Shown in pieces: positions 1-8,525 of a DNA stretch of 64,000 nt. The stretch covers positions 1 through 64,000 of the forward strand of contig ONCM01000007.1 in assembly GCA_900316305.1 (NCBI GenBank), written 5' to 3'. The stretch comes from an uncultured Bacteroidales bacterium. Lineage in GTDB: Bacteria > Bacteroidota > Bacteroidia > Bacteroidales > WCHB1-69. The notes beneath the pieces were generated by a model, which searched no databases, was not told where the DNA came from, and worked only from the letters and a program-made list of their open reading frames with translations. Every line of letters begins with the position of its first letter. Positions within the stretch are counted from its first letter, which is position 1. The position numbers were made by a program, and so were the translations under genes.

Positions 1-1
1 C

Positions 2-1540
2 GACGACATCTCCGCATACGACCTGATTCTGAAAAACAAGGAACGCCTGTTGAGTTTCGATGAGCCGACACGATTCATCTTCTCCCATTCCGCCTTGCGT
101 GAAGGCTGGGACAACCCCAATGTGTTCCAAATCTGCACCTTGCGCCATGCCAATTCCAGTACCGCCAAGCGGCAGGAGGTGGGCCGCGGTCTGCGTATCT
201 GTGTCGATAACGACGGCAACCGCATGGACAAGGAACGTTTGGGCGATGCCGTACACGACACCAACAAACTGACCGTCATCGCCAACGAGAATTACAGCTC
301 TTTTGTCGATGCCTTGCAGAAAGAGACCAAAGACACTTTGCGCGAACGTCCGACACAGGCCACGGTCGATTACTTCAAAGGGGTTACCGTCAAAGTGGGT
401 GAGGAGAAACACACCATTTCGGAGCAAGAGGCTGCCAGTATCGTAAGTTATTTGTACGACAACGACTATATTGACGAGAAGGGCAACATCCTGCAAGACT
501 ATCACACTGACATGGATAAGGGTACTTTGGCCCCGATGAGCAAGAAACTGCAACCCATTGAGGAGCAGGTGCACAAACTGATCCAAAGTATCTTTGACCC
601 GGCCGCTTTGGAAGACATGGTGGAAGATGCCAATGGCAAAGCAGAAGTGGTGAACGAGCGTTTGAACGACAATGCCGAGAAGAAAGAATTCAAGGCCTTG
701 TGGAACGAAATCAACCACCGCTATGTCTATACGGTGCATTACGACAGCGAAGAACTGATTCAGAAAGCCATTGCCGCCATTGACAGCGAGTTGAATGTCA
801 CGCAGTTGAAGTATGTAGTGACCACAGGCACGCAAGGCGAAGACGAGTTGGAATTCACCGGTGAGCAAAGCACCCGTACAAAGGAAATGCGTGATGTGTC
901 AACCAGCAATGTGCCATACGACTTGGTGGGCGACATCGCCAAAGCAGCCACATTGACCCGCCGCACGGTAACCCGCATTCTGAAAGGAATCCAGCGGTCG
1001 AAGTTGTACATGTTCAAGAACAACCCCGAGGAGTTCATCCGCAAGGTAAGCCATATCATCCGCGAGCAAAAAGCCACGATGATTGTGGAGCACATCAGCT
1101 ACAACCGCACGGAAAACCAATACGATTCCGACATCTTCACCAAGGAGAAGAGCCGCCAAACGGTGGATAAAGCCTACGAGGCCAAGAAGCACATTCTCGA
1201 TTATGTATTCCCCGATAGCCAAGGTGAGCGCACTTTTGCTGAAGATTTGGACAAAGCGGAAGAAGTGTGTGTCTATGCCAAACTGCCGAGATCTTTCCAG
1301 ATCCCAACACCTGTGGGCAATTACGCCCCAGACTGGGCTATTGCCTTCAACGATAAAATGGGCATAAAACACGTATTCTTCATTGCCGAGACCAAAGGCT
1401 CTATGGATTCAATGCAGTTGAAAGGCGTGGAAAAGGCAAAGATTGACTGTGCCAAGAAGCTGTTCGACCGTTTGAGCGATGGTCGGGTACGATACGGTAT
1501 GGTGGACAGCTATGCGGCACTAATGGAATTGGTGAGATAG
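2..1540 (+). CDS. Type III restriction enzyme, Res subunit (C-terminal part, 5' end outside window)
   Basis: The frame is open from the first bases of the window, so this is the 3' end (about 512 codons) of a longer gene. It carries the end of an SF2 helicase core: a motif V-like stretch SALREGWDNPNVFQ, then motif VI QEVGRGLR within the first 65 residues. A long middle region follows. A PD-(D/E)xK nuclease signature lies near the C terminus (APDW at about 1324-1335, then IAETKG at about 1381-1398). This order is that of the Res subunit of type III restriction-modification systems, which translocates and cleaves DNA with a Mod methyltransferase. Mod would be expected upstream, outside the window. 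The stop is followed by a promoter for the next gene, so this gene ends its operon. Confidence 0.85.
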   Translation, partial: DDISAYDLILKNKERLLSFDEPTRFIFSHSALREGWDNPNVFQICTLRHANSSTAKRQEVGRGLRICVDNDGNRMDKERLGDAVHDTNKLTVIANENYSSFVDALQKETKDTLRERPTQATVDYFKGVTVKVGEEKHTISEQEAASIVSYLYDNDYIDEKGNILQDYHTDMDKGTLAPMSKKLQPIEEQVHKLIQSIFDPAALEDMVEDANGKAEVVNERLNDNAEKKEFKALWNEINHRYVYTVHYDSEELIQKAIAAIDSELNVTQLKYVVTTGTQGEDELEFTGEQSTRTKEMRDVSTSNVPYDLVGDIAKAATLTRRTVTRILKGIQRSKLYMFKNNPEEFIRKVSHIIREQKATMIVEHISYNRTENQYDSDIFTKEKSRQTVDKAYEAKKHILDYVFPDSQGERTFAEDLDKAEEVCVYAKLPRSFQIPTPVGNYAPDWAIAFNDKMGIKHVFFIAETKGSMDSMQLKGVEKAKIDCAKKLFDRLSDGRVRYGMVDSYAALMELVR

Positions 1541-1612
1541 TAAAGATAACTAATCGTAAAAGATGACAATCTGACACATCCGCACGACAACTCTCCTTCG
1601 CGATATTTTTTG

Positions 1613-1620
1613 TACTTTTG
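1613..1620 (+). promoter_or_regulatory. Bacteroidota-type -7 element for the first MscS gene
   Basis: TACTTTTG matches the TAnnTTTG -7 consensus of the Bacteroidota primary sigma factor. It lies 48 bases before the MscS start and after the restriction gene has ended. Confidence 0.6.
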
Positions 1621-1667
1621 CACCTTATTATAGAACAGTGGAAAAATAATCGAGCTATCCTTTAGAT

Positions 1668-4364
1668 ATGAAAAAGAAACGTTGGGTGCTTGTAGTTGCA
1701 CTTTTTGCTATCGCCATCCCGCTCTGGGCCATCGTGAGCGGACAGTCTTTGACCAACAAGCTCAAGGACCTTTGTACAGAGTTGCGGATGACCTGCCAGC
1801 AGCGTTCAAAGGCGCAGCGTAGTTTTGACGAGGATTACGAACGCCAGCATCAAAAGATGCTCGATGTCATCAACAAGTCCAATGACCTCTCCATCCTGCT
1901 TTATACCCAGGAGCAGAACATGACTTTCGATCTGACATACGCATTGAAAAAGGTTTCTTCTGAATACAAGGACTTCAGCAAGGATCGACGCCCGTATGAC
2001 CACATCGTAAACGAGCTGAACATCGAGATCGACCGCTATGGCCGTCTTATCGAGGCGCTTCGCCGGCTCCCTCCGATGATGGAGGAGATAGAGGAGGAAA
2101 TTGTGCCCGACAGTCTGCTGTATCACAACGATACGTTGGACCGGCAGGTGTCCAATAACGCTTCCACATTGGAAAACAAGGTCATCGAATGCGCCTTCCA
2201 CCACGACACGCATGAGGCCCCCTTGATGTTGGACGAAGGTGGACAATTTTATCGCGATTCTTGTATCCAGTATGCTTCTGAGATCCTGAAAATGTATGCC
2301 GATAACCGCGCTACTGTGATTGCCGACAGTTCCCATTATCAGGAAGCCTATCTGCGCATGAAGGAGGCCAACGACTACGCCCAGTTCCGCTATCGCGAAT
2401 TGGAGAAATATGTGTTTTCGGAAGGACAAACCCCTTTCTTGGACATCATGGCCAATCCAAAGTACTATTGGAACAAAACCCTGGCAGACTTGCAGGGACA
2501 GTACGATTTCTCGGAGGTGGGTGGCGGTGATCAGCCCGAGGATTCTGCGTCTGTGGATGAGAACAATTCCGAGAATCATAGCATGTTGGATGATCTTTCC
2601 AGCAAGGGCGAGAATGCCTTCTTGGTGGTTGGTTGCATCATCCAGCTCGTGGTGTTGGCCTTCTTCTGGCTCATTTCTTTGTTGGTTCTTTGGCTGATTC
2701 AGCGCTTTTCCAAGAAAAAACGCTTCATCCATCCCAAAAAGCTGCCGTTGCTGGCCGCTTTGGGAGGCACGGTGCTGTATGTCGTGGTGTTCAGCTTCCT
2801 GTGGACGGGTGACGAATATTTCCAGTTGGGGGTGAAGCATATCAACACCTTCCTTTGGCTGCTGGTGGCCATCTGCGGCTCCATGTTGCTGCGGGTGAAA
2901 CCGGAGCAGATCCGGCACAGTCTGATGCTCTATATCCCCACCTTCCTGATCGCGCTGATGATCATTGCCTGCCGCATCATCTTCATGCCCGACAGAATGA
3001 TGGTGATCCTTTTCCCGCCTGTTTTGGCGTTGATTGTGCTGCGGCAGCTCTTCTTCTGTATTCGGGAAATCGGGAAAGCCACGCCTATCGACTCCACGTT
3101 GGGCTGGATTTCGTTGCTTATCTATATCATTGCCTTCGGATTTGCTTTCGCGGGCTACACTTTTGTGGCTTTGCTCATTCTGGTTTGGTGGTATTTCCAG
3201 TTGGCTGTCCTGCTGACCATCGTCTGTATTTCGGATCTGTTAGACCGCTACAAAGAGCGTTGGTTGGACAAGCGCGTAGCGGCTATGCGTGAGCGCATCA
3301 CCTATGTGGGCGGCACAGACCGCGAGTCGCTGCTCTTTGGCGCCACTTGGTTTTACGACCTCATCAAGCAGGTGGCCATCCCCGCCATGGTGTTTCTCTC
3401 CTTGCCGATGTGCATTCATTTGTCGCTGAACGTCTTTGACTTCAACGACCTCTTCGTGAAATTGTACTGCGACCCGTTTGTGCAGTTTGTGGACAAGAAC
3501 GGGCAAGAGGCGCTGACCATTTCCGCCAGAAGCATCGTCAATCTGCTGGTGTTGTTCTATATTTTGCGTTACGTCAACCAGGCCATTCACACCATCTGGC
3601 GTTATGTGCGTTACATGACCTTCATGCATAAGCACAAACGCGACACCATCAGAGCCAATGAAATCAACCTTTCGCTCGCGAATAGCCTCATCAGCGTCTT
3701 GATTTGGTTTGCCTACGTGATTGTGGTGGTGGCAACCTGGAAAATGCCGGTCGGATCACTCACGCTGGTGGCCGGAGGTTTGTCGGCTGGTATCGGTATC
3801 GCTTTGAAGGACATCATCAACAACTTCATCTATGGCATCCAGTTGATGGGCGGACGTTTGCGTGTGGGCGACTGGATTGAGTGCGACGGAGTGCGGGGAA
3901 AAGTGGCATCCATCAACTACCAGTGCGTGCAGATGGAGACCTTGGACGGCACGGAGATGTCGTTCCTCAACGCCACGCTTTTCGGCAAGAACTTCACCAA
4001 CCTTACCCGCAACAACTCCTACGAGTTTACCAAGATTATTGCGGGAGTGGCCTACGGAACCGACATCAAGAAGGTGCGTGAAGTGCTGGTGGAGGCCATG
4101 CAGCAAGTGCGCACGAAGGATCAATACGGTCGTGAAATTGTGGAGCCCAAGTACGGCATTAAAGTGGTTGTGGGCGATATGGCCGACAGCTCAGTCAACA
4201 TTGCGGTGAAGCAGTATGTGCTGGTTCCCGAAAGAATCGGTTATGTGGATCGTTCGAAGGAGGTGATTTACGAGGCGCTCAACGCCGCTGGCATCACCAT
4301 CCCGTTCCCGCAGTGCGATGTGCATTTGATCAAGGACGACACGGAAGGAAATCAGAAACTGTAA
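1668..4364 (+). CDS. Large MscS-family mechanosensitive channel (paralogue 1)
   Basis: An 898-residue inner-membrane protein. It has an N-terminal signal or anchor helix (residues about 5-25). A long, charged, probably helical periplasmic region (to about residue 310) precedes several hydrophobic helices from about residue 315. The C terminus is the MscS core: the glycine/alanine-rich pore helix LVAGGLSAGIGIALKD at about 697-712, then RLRVGDWIECDGVRGKV of the cytoplasmic beta domain. It is far longer than minimal MscS (about 280 residues), resembling MscK/MscM-type channels with extra N-terminal helices. The likely role is release of osmolytes under hypo-osmotic stress. A second protein of the same design lies at 23295-25919. 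Its 3' end overlaps the convergent DUF3078 gene by 13 bases. Confidence 0.88.
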   Translation: MKKKRWVLVVALFAIAIPLWAIVSGQSLTNKLKDLCTELRMTCQQRSKAQRSFDEDYERQHQKMLDVINKSNDLSILLYTQEQNMTFDLTYALKKVSSEYKDFSKDRRPYDHIVNELNIEIDRYGRLIEALRRLPPMMEEIEEEIVPDSLLYHNDTLDRQVSNNASTLENKVIECAFHHDTHEAPLMLDEGGQFYRDSCIQYASEILKMYADNRATVIADSSHYQEAYLRMKEANDYAQFRYRELEKYVFSEGQTPFLDIMANPKYYWNKTLADLQGQYDFSEVGGGDQPEDSASVDENNSENHSMLDDLSSKGENAFLVVGCIIQLVVLAFFWLISLLVLWLIQRFSKKKRFIHPKKLPLLAALGGTVLYVVVFSFLWTGDEYFQLGVKHINTFLWLLVAICGSMLLRVKPEQIRHSLMLYIPTFLIALMIIACRIIFMPDRMMVILFPPVLALIVLRQLFFCIREIGKATPIDSTLGWISLLIYIIAFGFAFAGYTFVALLILVWWYFQLAVLLTIVCISDLLDRYKERWLDKRVAAMRERITYVGGTDRESLLFGATWFYDLIKQVAIPAMVFLSLPMCIHLSLNVFDFNDLFVKLYCDPFVQFVDKNGQEALTISARSIVNLLVLFYILRYVNQAIHTIWRYVRYMTFMHKHKRDTIRANEINLSLANSLISVLIWFAYVIVVVATWKMPVGSLTLVAGGLSAGIGIALKDIINNFIYGIQLMGGRLRVGDWIECDGVRGKVASINYQCVQMETLDGTEMSFLNATLFGKNFTNLTRNNSYEFTKIIAGVAYGTDIKKVREVLVEAMQQVRTKDQYGREIVEPKYGIKVVVGDMADSSVNIAVKQYVLVPERIGYVDRSKEVIYEALNAAGITIPFPQCDVHLIKDDTEGNQKL

Positions 4365-5482
4365 CCGAGTCCGACACCGAGCACCGATTTGTATTGCATA
4401 CGGTCTTTCGCGACGCCGTTTTTGTCGCTAATCAATGTGCCGTTGTAGAACTTCATGTTGGTACTGAAGGTCACATTCAGCACTTTGAGGAAATTGTAGG
4501 AGATGAGAAAGTCCCACTCCATGTCGAAACGGCCGAAATGGCGGTTTAGATTCGAATATTCGTAATACAACTCGTAGGGTTGGTCGGGGTAGGCCTCCTC
4601 AAACGCTTCCTTCATATTGAACCCTTTGCCTTGGTAGGGCGTGAAGAGCCACAGCGAGGAAACAATCGTCAGATTCTTGTATTTGTAGGCAATGGAGCCT
4701 TTGAGGGAGAGGCCGAATTCTGCCCGGTAGTTACGCCAATCAATTGCGGGATAGCCATCCTTATCCAGAACAATCTTGTAGGTACCGTATTTGATCTGCA
4801 TTTCTTGACGGAAATCCTTGTATTCTTCAGGAACGGGTATCCCGGCTGCTTCCATGGCATCCAAATACTCTTTAGTGTATTTGTCGTTTGTGGCATCGCT
4901 CACGTACGCGGTGGTGATGGTTCCCGCGACGGGCGAGATATAGACGGAAAAGTCGCAGCCGCCGACCGATTTTTTCCAATCGATACCCAGTGATACTTCG
5001 GTCTTAGACGGACAGAGCCACTTGGAAATCACAGGGTCGTATTTTCCTTTTTTGTAATCGCGTCCAATGGCGTATTGGCTTTGGAAACTACCTAAAGCCG
5101 TCAAATACCAGCCTTTCTTGAACTCCCAACCCAATTTGGTGGCGAATTTGATGTCGTCGGACGACTTTTTGACCTGGTCGTCTTCCTGATCAATCCAGGT
5201 TATACCAAAGTCAGTGTCGAGGTTCGATTCCCAGGCAATATTATCCTTGTAGTAGAGCAGACGCAGTTTGGCGTACGTCAGCGCATTGGCGTTGTCGTGT
5301 CCGCCGCCTGTCCAGAAGATGAGGCTCGTGGCGCCTGCGTTCAGTCCCATGACACCGTCGAATTTCCAATTCTTTTTGACTGTATCTGCTTCTTGTTCAG
5401 TTGTTTGTGCTTTATCCTTTTGGGCAAACACCGCGGAAACGCTGAACAAGCAAAGGAGCATCAGAATATTGAAATTTCTCAT
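4352..5482 (-). CDS. DUF3078 family secreted protein
   Basis: A 376-residue protein with a clear signal peptide (MRNFNILMLLCLFSVSAVFAQ). After it comes a stretch of the type KNWKFDGVMGLNAGATS...FWTGGG, which resembles the N-terminal signature of DUF3078 proteins of Bacteroidota. The remainder has alternating aromatic and hydrophobic residues and ends in phenylalanine (GLGYSF), as expected for an outer-membrane beta-barrel. The function is unknown. The gene is monocistronic, with its own TATTTTTG promoter on the minus strand, and runs convergently into the MscS gene with a 13-base overlap. Confidence 0.75.
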   Translation of the reverse strand: MRNFNILMLLCLFSVSAVFAQKDKAQTTEQEADTVKKNWKFDGVMGLNAGATSLIFWTGGGHDNANALTYAKLRLLYYKDNIAWESNLDTDFGITWIDQEDDQVKKSSDDIKFATKLGWEFKKGWYLTALGSFQSQYAIGRDYKKGKYDPVISKWLCPSKTEVSLGIDWKKSVGGCDFSVYISPVAGTITTAYVSDATNDKYTKEYLDAMEAAGIPVPEEYKDFRQEMQIKYGTYKIVLDKDGYPAIDWRNYRAEFGLSLKGSIAYKYKNLTIVSSLWLFTPYQGKGFNMKEAFEEAYPDQPYELYYEYSNLNRHFGRFDMEWDFLISYNFLKVLNVTFSTNMKFYNGTLISDKNGVAKDRMQYKSVLGVGLGYSF

Positions 5483-5498
5483 AAATCAAAATTTGGTG

Positions 5499-5506
5499 CA
5501 AAAATA
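5499..5506 (-). promoter_or_regulatory. -7 element for the DUF3078 gene
   Basis: CAAAAATA on the plus strand reads TATTTTTG on the minus strand, 17 bases before the start codon at 5482. Confidence 0.6.
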
Positions 5507-5510
5507 CAGA

Positions 5511-5597
5511 ATTCTTCATTCATAATTCATAATTCATAATTCATAATTCATAATTCTGCATTCTACATTCTGCATTCTACATTCTTCATTCTACATT
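5511..5597 (-). repeat. Two adjoining heptamer arrays between birA and the DUF3078 gene
   Basis: Units of type cataatt (about 5520-5555) pass directly into units of type cattcta/cattctg/cattctt (5555-5597). Both periods are 7 bp. On the minus strand the second array reads gtagaat/gaagaat and supplies the last codons (N-V-E) and the TGA stop of birA. Confidence 0.85.
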
Positions 5598-6332
5598 AAC
5601 CACGTATCCCACCTCCTTGAACCCAAACGCCTCCAGCTTCCCCTCCGGCAGTTCCAGCACGAGGCGACCGAAGCGGTCGATGTTGCGGATGATGGCGGTG
5701 ATTTGCTGTCCGCCAATGATATACGGATGGGGTTCGTTGAGACGGTAAAGGTGTGCGAGGTAGTCGTCGCGGAGCTCTTGGGCGTGGTCGAGCGTCAGGA
5801 GTGGACGGCGTTCCTGCAGCACGTTGAGGTATTCGTCCAGAAGGGTGTCCACCTCGTAGCGGCGGCCGGTTTCGAGGAATAGCGAGGTGGGGTTCGGGAT
5901 TCCCGACGGGAACGCTTCCTCGTTGATGTTGATGCCGATACCCGCTACGGTGAAGTCGAGGCGGTTGCCACAGACGGAGTGCTCGGTGAGGTCGCCGGCG
6001 AGCTTGCGGTCGTGGACGTACAGGTCGTTGGGCCACTTGATGAGGAGGTCGGGCACGATTTTGGCTAAGAACCGGCGCGTGGAGGTGGCGAACCAGAGGT
6101 TGAAGACGAACTGGTCGGCGGCGGCCAGCCCCGTTTCGAAGTATATGCTGGTCAGGATGTTGAGTCCGCGCGTGCTGTGCCATGTGTTGGTGCCCGCCCC
6201 GCGCCCAGCACGCTGGAAGTCGGTGTATAGGGCGTACAAATCGGGGAGTGGTGCGCCGTTGTGGCGATGCTCTCTTGCCATTTGCATCAGCATGCTGTTG
6301 GTTGAGGGTATGTCTTTTCCGAAATGTTTCAT
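5586..6332 (-). CDS. birA: Biotin--[acetyl-CoA-carboxylase] ligase
   Basis: A 248-residue monofunctional biotin protein ligase, with no N-terminal DNA-binding domain. Family motifs are in order: an early S/T-N-S-x-L stretch (IPSTNSMLM), the biotinyl-adenylate loop GRGAGTNTW, KWPNDLYV followed by RKLAGDL (usually KIAGIL), and GIGININ. It attaches biotin to the carrier subunit of biotin-dependent carboxylases in the cytosol. The final residues NVE and the stop codon lie inside the heptamer array described separately. It is transcribed divergently from the DUF4197-like lipoprotein gene, with -7 elements placed back to back. Confidence 0.93.
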   Translation of the reverse strand: MKHFGKDIPSTNSMLMQMAREHRHNGAPLPDLYALYTDFQRAGRGAGTNTWHSTRGLNILTSIYFETGLAAADQFVFNLWFATSTRRFLAKIVPDLLIKWPNDLYVHDRKLAGDLTEHSVCGNRLDFTVAGIGININEEAFPSGIPNPTSLFLETGRRYEVDTLLDEYLNVLQERRPLLTLDHAQELRDDYLAHLYRLNEPHPYIIGGQQITAIIRNIDRFGRLVLELPEGKLEAFGFKEVGYVVNVE

Positions 6333-6351
6333 TGATGTTCGAACTGAACGG

Positions 6352-6368
6352 CAAAAATACTATTTTTG
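6352..6368. promoter_or_regulatory. Back-to-back divergent -7 elements forming a palindrome
   Basis: CAAAAATA (6352-6359, minus -7 element for birA) is separated by one base from TATTTTTG (6361-6368, plus -7 element for the lipoprotein gene). With the flanking G and C this is a perfect palindrome of 19 bases (6351-6369). The two start codons are 20 and 32 bases away. Confidence 0.7.
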
Positions 6369-6399
6369 CAGCTTGAATTTGAAAGTTGAAAAAAGAGAT

Positions 6400-7092
6400 A
6401 TGAAAAAGTTGAGAATCCTTTTTGGAATGGTCGCACTGGCGGCTGTCATGTTCACCGCCTGCAAAGACGATTCGGGCGCGTATGTGGAACAATTATATAC
6501 CAATACACAGTTGGAGACGGCTATCAAGGCTTGTCTGAGGACTTCTGCCGACTCGGCGGTCAACCATCTCTGCGTTCCCGACGGCTATTCCAGCTATAAT
6601 GATTCGGCTTATCGGATCGACTATGCCGGCCTGGAAAGTTCGCTCTTCGACACCCTCCGTAATCATGATGCCGGTGATCTGTGCGATTCGCTGGTGATGT
6701 ACACCAACCGTTTGGCCGAGAATTGCGGCGGCCAGCTGCTCCCGATCCTCAAGTCTGCCATTGACTCGCTGGAAATCATTGACCATCAGAAGCTGAAAAG
6801 TGGGGACGGAGCCATCACCCACTATTTCGAGCTCTTCGAGTACAATACCATCAAAGCTGCAATGCAGTCGCCGGTCTCCATCCGTATGAACCTCTTCCGT
6901 GTCAACGAGACTTGGACGGAGATGCTGCTTTTATACTATCTATTCTCTGATATTCCGTTGAATTTCGACATTCAGAACTATATCGTGGATAAGATGTTGG
7001 AAGGTATTTTTGAGGAAATGGAGATAGAGGAGGAGAATATCCGCACGGATCCCGAACACAGGACCGAGACGACGGAACCCCTGGCGGAATAA
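6400..7092 (+). CDS. DUF4197-like lipoprotein
   Basis: The best start is the ATG at 6400, because it gives a lipoprotein signal peptide (MKKLRILFGMVALAAVMFTAC, cysteine at residue 21). The product is 230 residues. The mature part resembles DUF4197: an alternating helical region with DGY near residue 66, then DSLEIIDHQKLKSGDGAITHY, comparable to the family's conserved IT-D-(A/H)-x-x-(I/L)-L-x-G-x-x-A-A-T-x-Y pattern. The C terminus is acidic. The function is unknown; a periplasm-facing membrane-anchored role is inferred. The gene has its own promoter, divergent from birA. Confidence 0.65.
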   Translation: MKKLRILFGMVALAAVMFTACKDDSGAYVEQLYTNTQLETAIKACLRTSADSAVNHLCVPDGYSSYNDSAYRIDYAGLESSLFDTLRNHDAGDLCDSLVMYTNRLAENCGGQLLPILKSAIDSLEIIDHQKLKSGDGAITHYFELFEYNTIKAAMQSPVSIRMNLFRVNETWTEMLLLYYLFSDIPLNFDIQNYIVDKMLEGIFEEMEIEEENIRTDPEHRTETTEPLAE

Positions 7093-7109
7093 CATCGAAA
7101 TGGGGAACT

Positions 7110-7137
7110 GTAGAGACGCGGTGCACCACGTCTCTAC
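7110..7137. repeat. 28-bp dispersed palindrome (GTAGAGACG type)
   Basis: Arms GTAGAGACG and CGTCTCTAC flank a CGGTGCACCA core. The whole is self-complementary except for one base pair. It lies between the lipoprotein gene and pfp. A pair of elements with the same arm design but different cores lies on the other side of pfp. Confidence 0.75.
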
Positions 7138-7176
7138 AACGGAAACGACAATTAATAACATTAAAAAAATATCATT

Positions 7177-8409
7177 ATGAGAAAAGACAAACTCTTCAAC
7201 GGCAAAACGTTAGCGATTCTTTCCGGCGGCGGTGACACCCCGGCCATCAACTCCAGCATCGAGGCGGTGCGCAACCGCGCTTCCATGCTCGGCTTCCGCG
7301 TCTATGGCGTGCTGCGCGGCTGGAAAGGCCTCCTCGGCGACGGCGACATCGTTGACCTCACCAATATCCCCTACAACGGCCTCTACGGCGGCACCGCGCT
7401 GCTCTCCAGCCGTACCAACCCCTTCCCGAGCAAGAAGAGTCCCGAAGACCGCTCCCAACAGATCCTCCGCAACATCGAGCGCTACAAAATTGACGTGCTC
7501 GTGACCATCGGCGGCGACGATACCAACGGCGCGGCCAAGAAGATGTACGAGACATACGGCATCCCCGTCATCGGCTTCCCGAAGACCATCGACAACGACC
7601 TGCGTACCCGCACCTATCACCACTACAACGGCCAACAGTTCGAAACCGTGCTCTGCCCCGGCTTCCCGTCCGGCGCCATGGCCATCAAAAAACTGACGGC
7701 TAAGTTGCACACCACCAACGAGTCGCACCAACGTATCATGGTCCTCGAAGTCATGGGTCGCGATGCAGGTTGGCTTACCGGTACAGCCTCCTTCGGCGGC
7801 GCTCAGATGGCCTTGGTTCCCGAAGTCGAGATGACCAAGGAGCGCAAGGAATTCTTCTTCGAATCCGTGAAGGAGATGTACATGCGTTCTCCGAAACAAA
7901 GCCTCATCATCGCAGTTTCCGAGGGTGTTCGCTGGTGGGATGACGAGAAACAGGAACTCGGCATGGTGTATGCCAGCTCCGACCTCGATGAGTACGGTCA
8001 TCCGCGCTTCGGCGGCGTGAGCGGCGTCATCGCTTCTGAGATCAACAAGCGTCTCGGCATCGAGGCTCGCGGCCAGATCTCCGGTTACATCCCGCGTTCC
8101 GGCAAATGCTACGAGTACGACCGCCGTCTGACCTCCACCCTGGCAGACAAGGTGGTTGACCTCTTGCTCCGCGAGGATTACGGCAAGATGCCCGTTTTGC
8201 GCGACATCGTCCCTTACGACGAACTCGAGGAATTCCACACCGATGCCATCGAGATGGGCAACATCGGCAACTTCCCGCTGCCCGCTGCCTACTACGATGC
8301 CAACAAGTTCAAATTCACGGATCAATACACCGATTTCCTGACGAACATCATCGGTGCCCCGTACCGCATGGAATTCACGCAGAACTTCCCGATTGTTATT
8401 CCGGAATAA
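7177..8409 (+). CDS. pfp: Pyrophosphate-type 6-phosphofructokinase
   Basis: A 410-residue cytosolic phosphofructokinase. The motif GGDDTNG (residues 112-118) has aspartate where ATP-dependent enzymes have the second glycine of GGDGS. PKTIDND (residues 135-141) has lysine where ATP enzymes have PGTIDND. The Asp/Lys pair is the accepted signature of PPi-dependent enzymes, which phosphorylate fructose 6-phosphate reversibly with PPi. MGRDAGWL and the C-terminal GYIPRSG substrate-binding motif are present. The length fits the short group III enzymes, some of which use ATP or polyphosphate, so donor specificity is predicted. It is a single gene bracketed by palindromic repeats, with strongly GC-ending codons. 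Confidence 0.88.
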   Translation: MRKDKLFNGKTLAILSGGGDTPAINSSIEAVRNRASMLGFRVYGVLRGWKGLLGDGDIVDLTNIPYNGLYGGTALLSSRTNPFPSKKSPEDRSQQILRNIERYKIDVLVTIGGDDTNGAAKKMYETYGIPVIGFPKTIDNDLRTRTYHHYNGQQFETVLCPGFPSGAMAIKKLTAKLHTTNESHQRIMVLEVMGRDAGWLTGTASFGGAQMALVPEVEMTKERKEFFFESVKEMYMRSPKQSLIIAVSEGVRWWDDEKQELGMVYASSDLDEYGHPRFGGVSGVIASEINKRLGIEARGQISGYIPRSGKCYEYDRRLTSTLADKVVDLLLREDYGKMPVLRDIVPYDELEEFHTDAIEMGNIGNFPLPAAYYDANKFKFTDQYTDFLTNIIGAPYRMEFTQNFPIVIPE

Positions 8410-8413
8410 ATCT

Positions 8414-8501
8414 GTAGGGGCGTATCGCATACGCCCGTTGTGTGTTTCGCATACGCCCGTCATTGTGACGATTGTAGAGGCGAATAATTATTCGCCCCTA
8501 C
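8414..8501. repeat. Pair of dispersed palindromes (GTAGGGGCG / GTAGAGGCG type)
   Basis: The first element (8414-8436) has arms GGGCGTAT and ATACGCCC around CGC. A partial direct copy (cgcatacgcccgt) follows at about 8448-8460. The second (8474-8501) has arms GTAGAGGCG and CGCCCCTAC around AATAATTATT and is nearly perfect. They could fold as transcript hairpins between pfp and murA. No T-tract follows, so they are not classical terminators. Confidence 0.75.
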
Positions 8502-8525
8502 GAAACACGATAAAACAAAATCATC

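Noticed and set aside
2..1540. Complete type III restriction system
   Set aside because: Only the C-terminal part of Res is in the window and no Mod gene is visible.
5887..6399. Extension of the DUF4197-like gene to 5887
   Set aside because: The stretch lies antisense in birA and before the promoter; the ATG at 6400 gives a proper lipoprotein signal.
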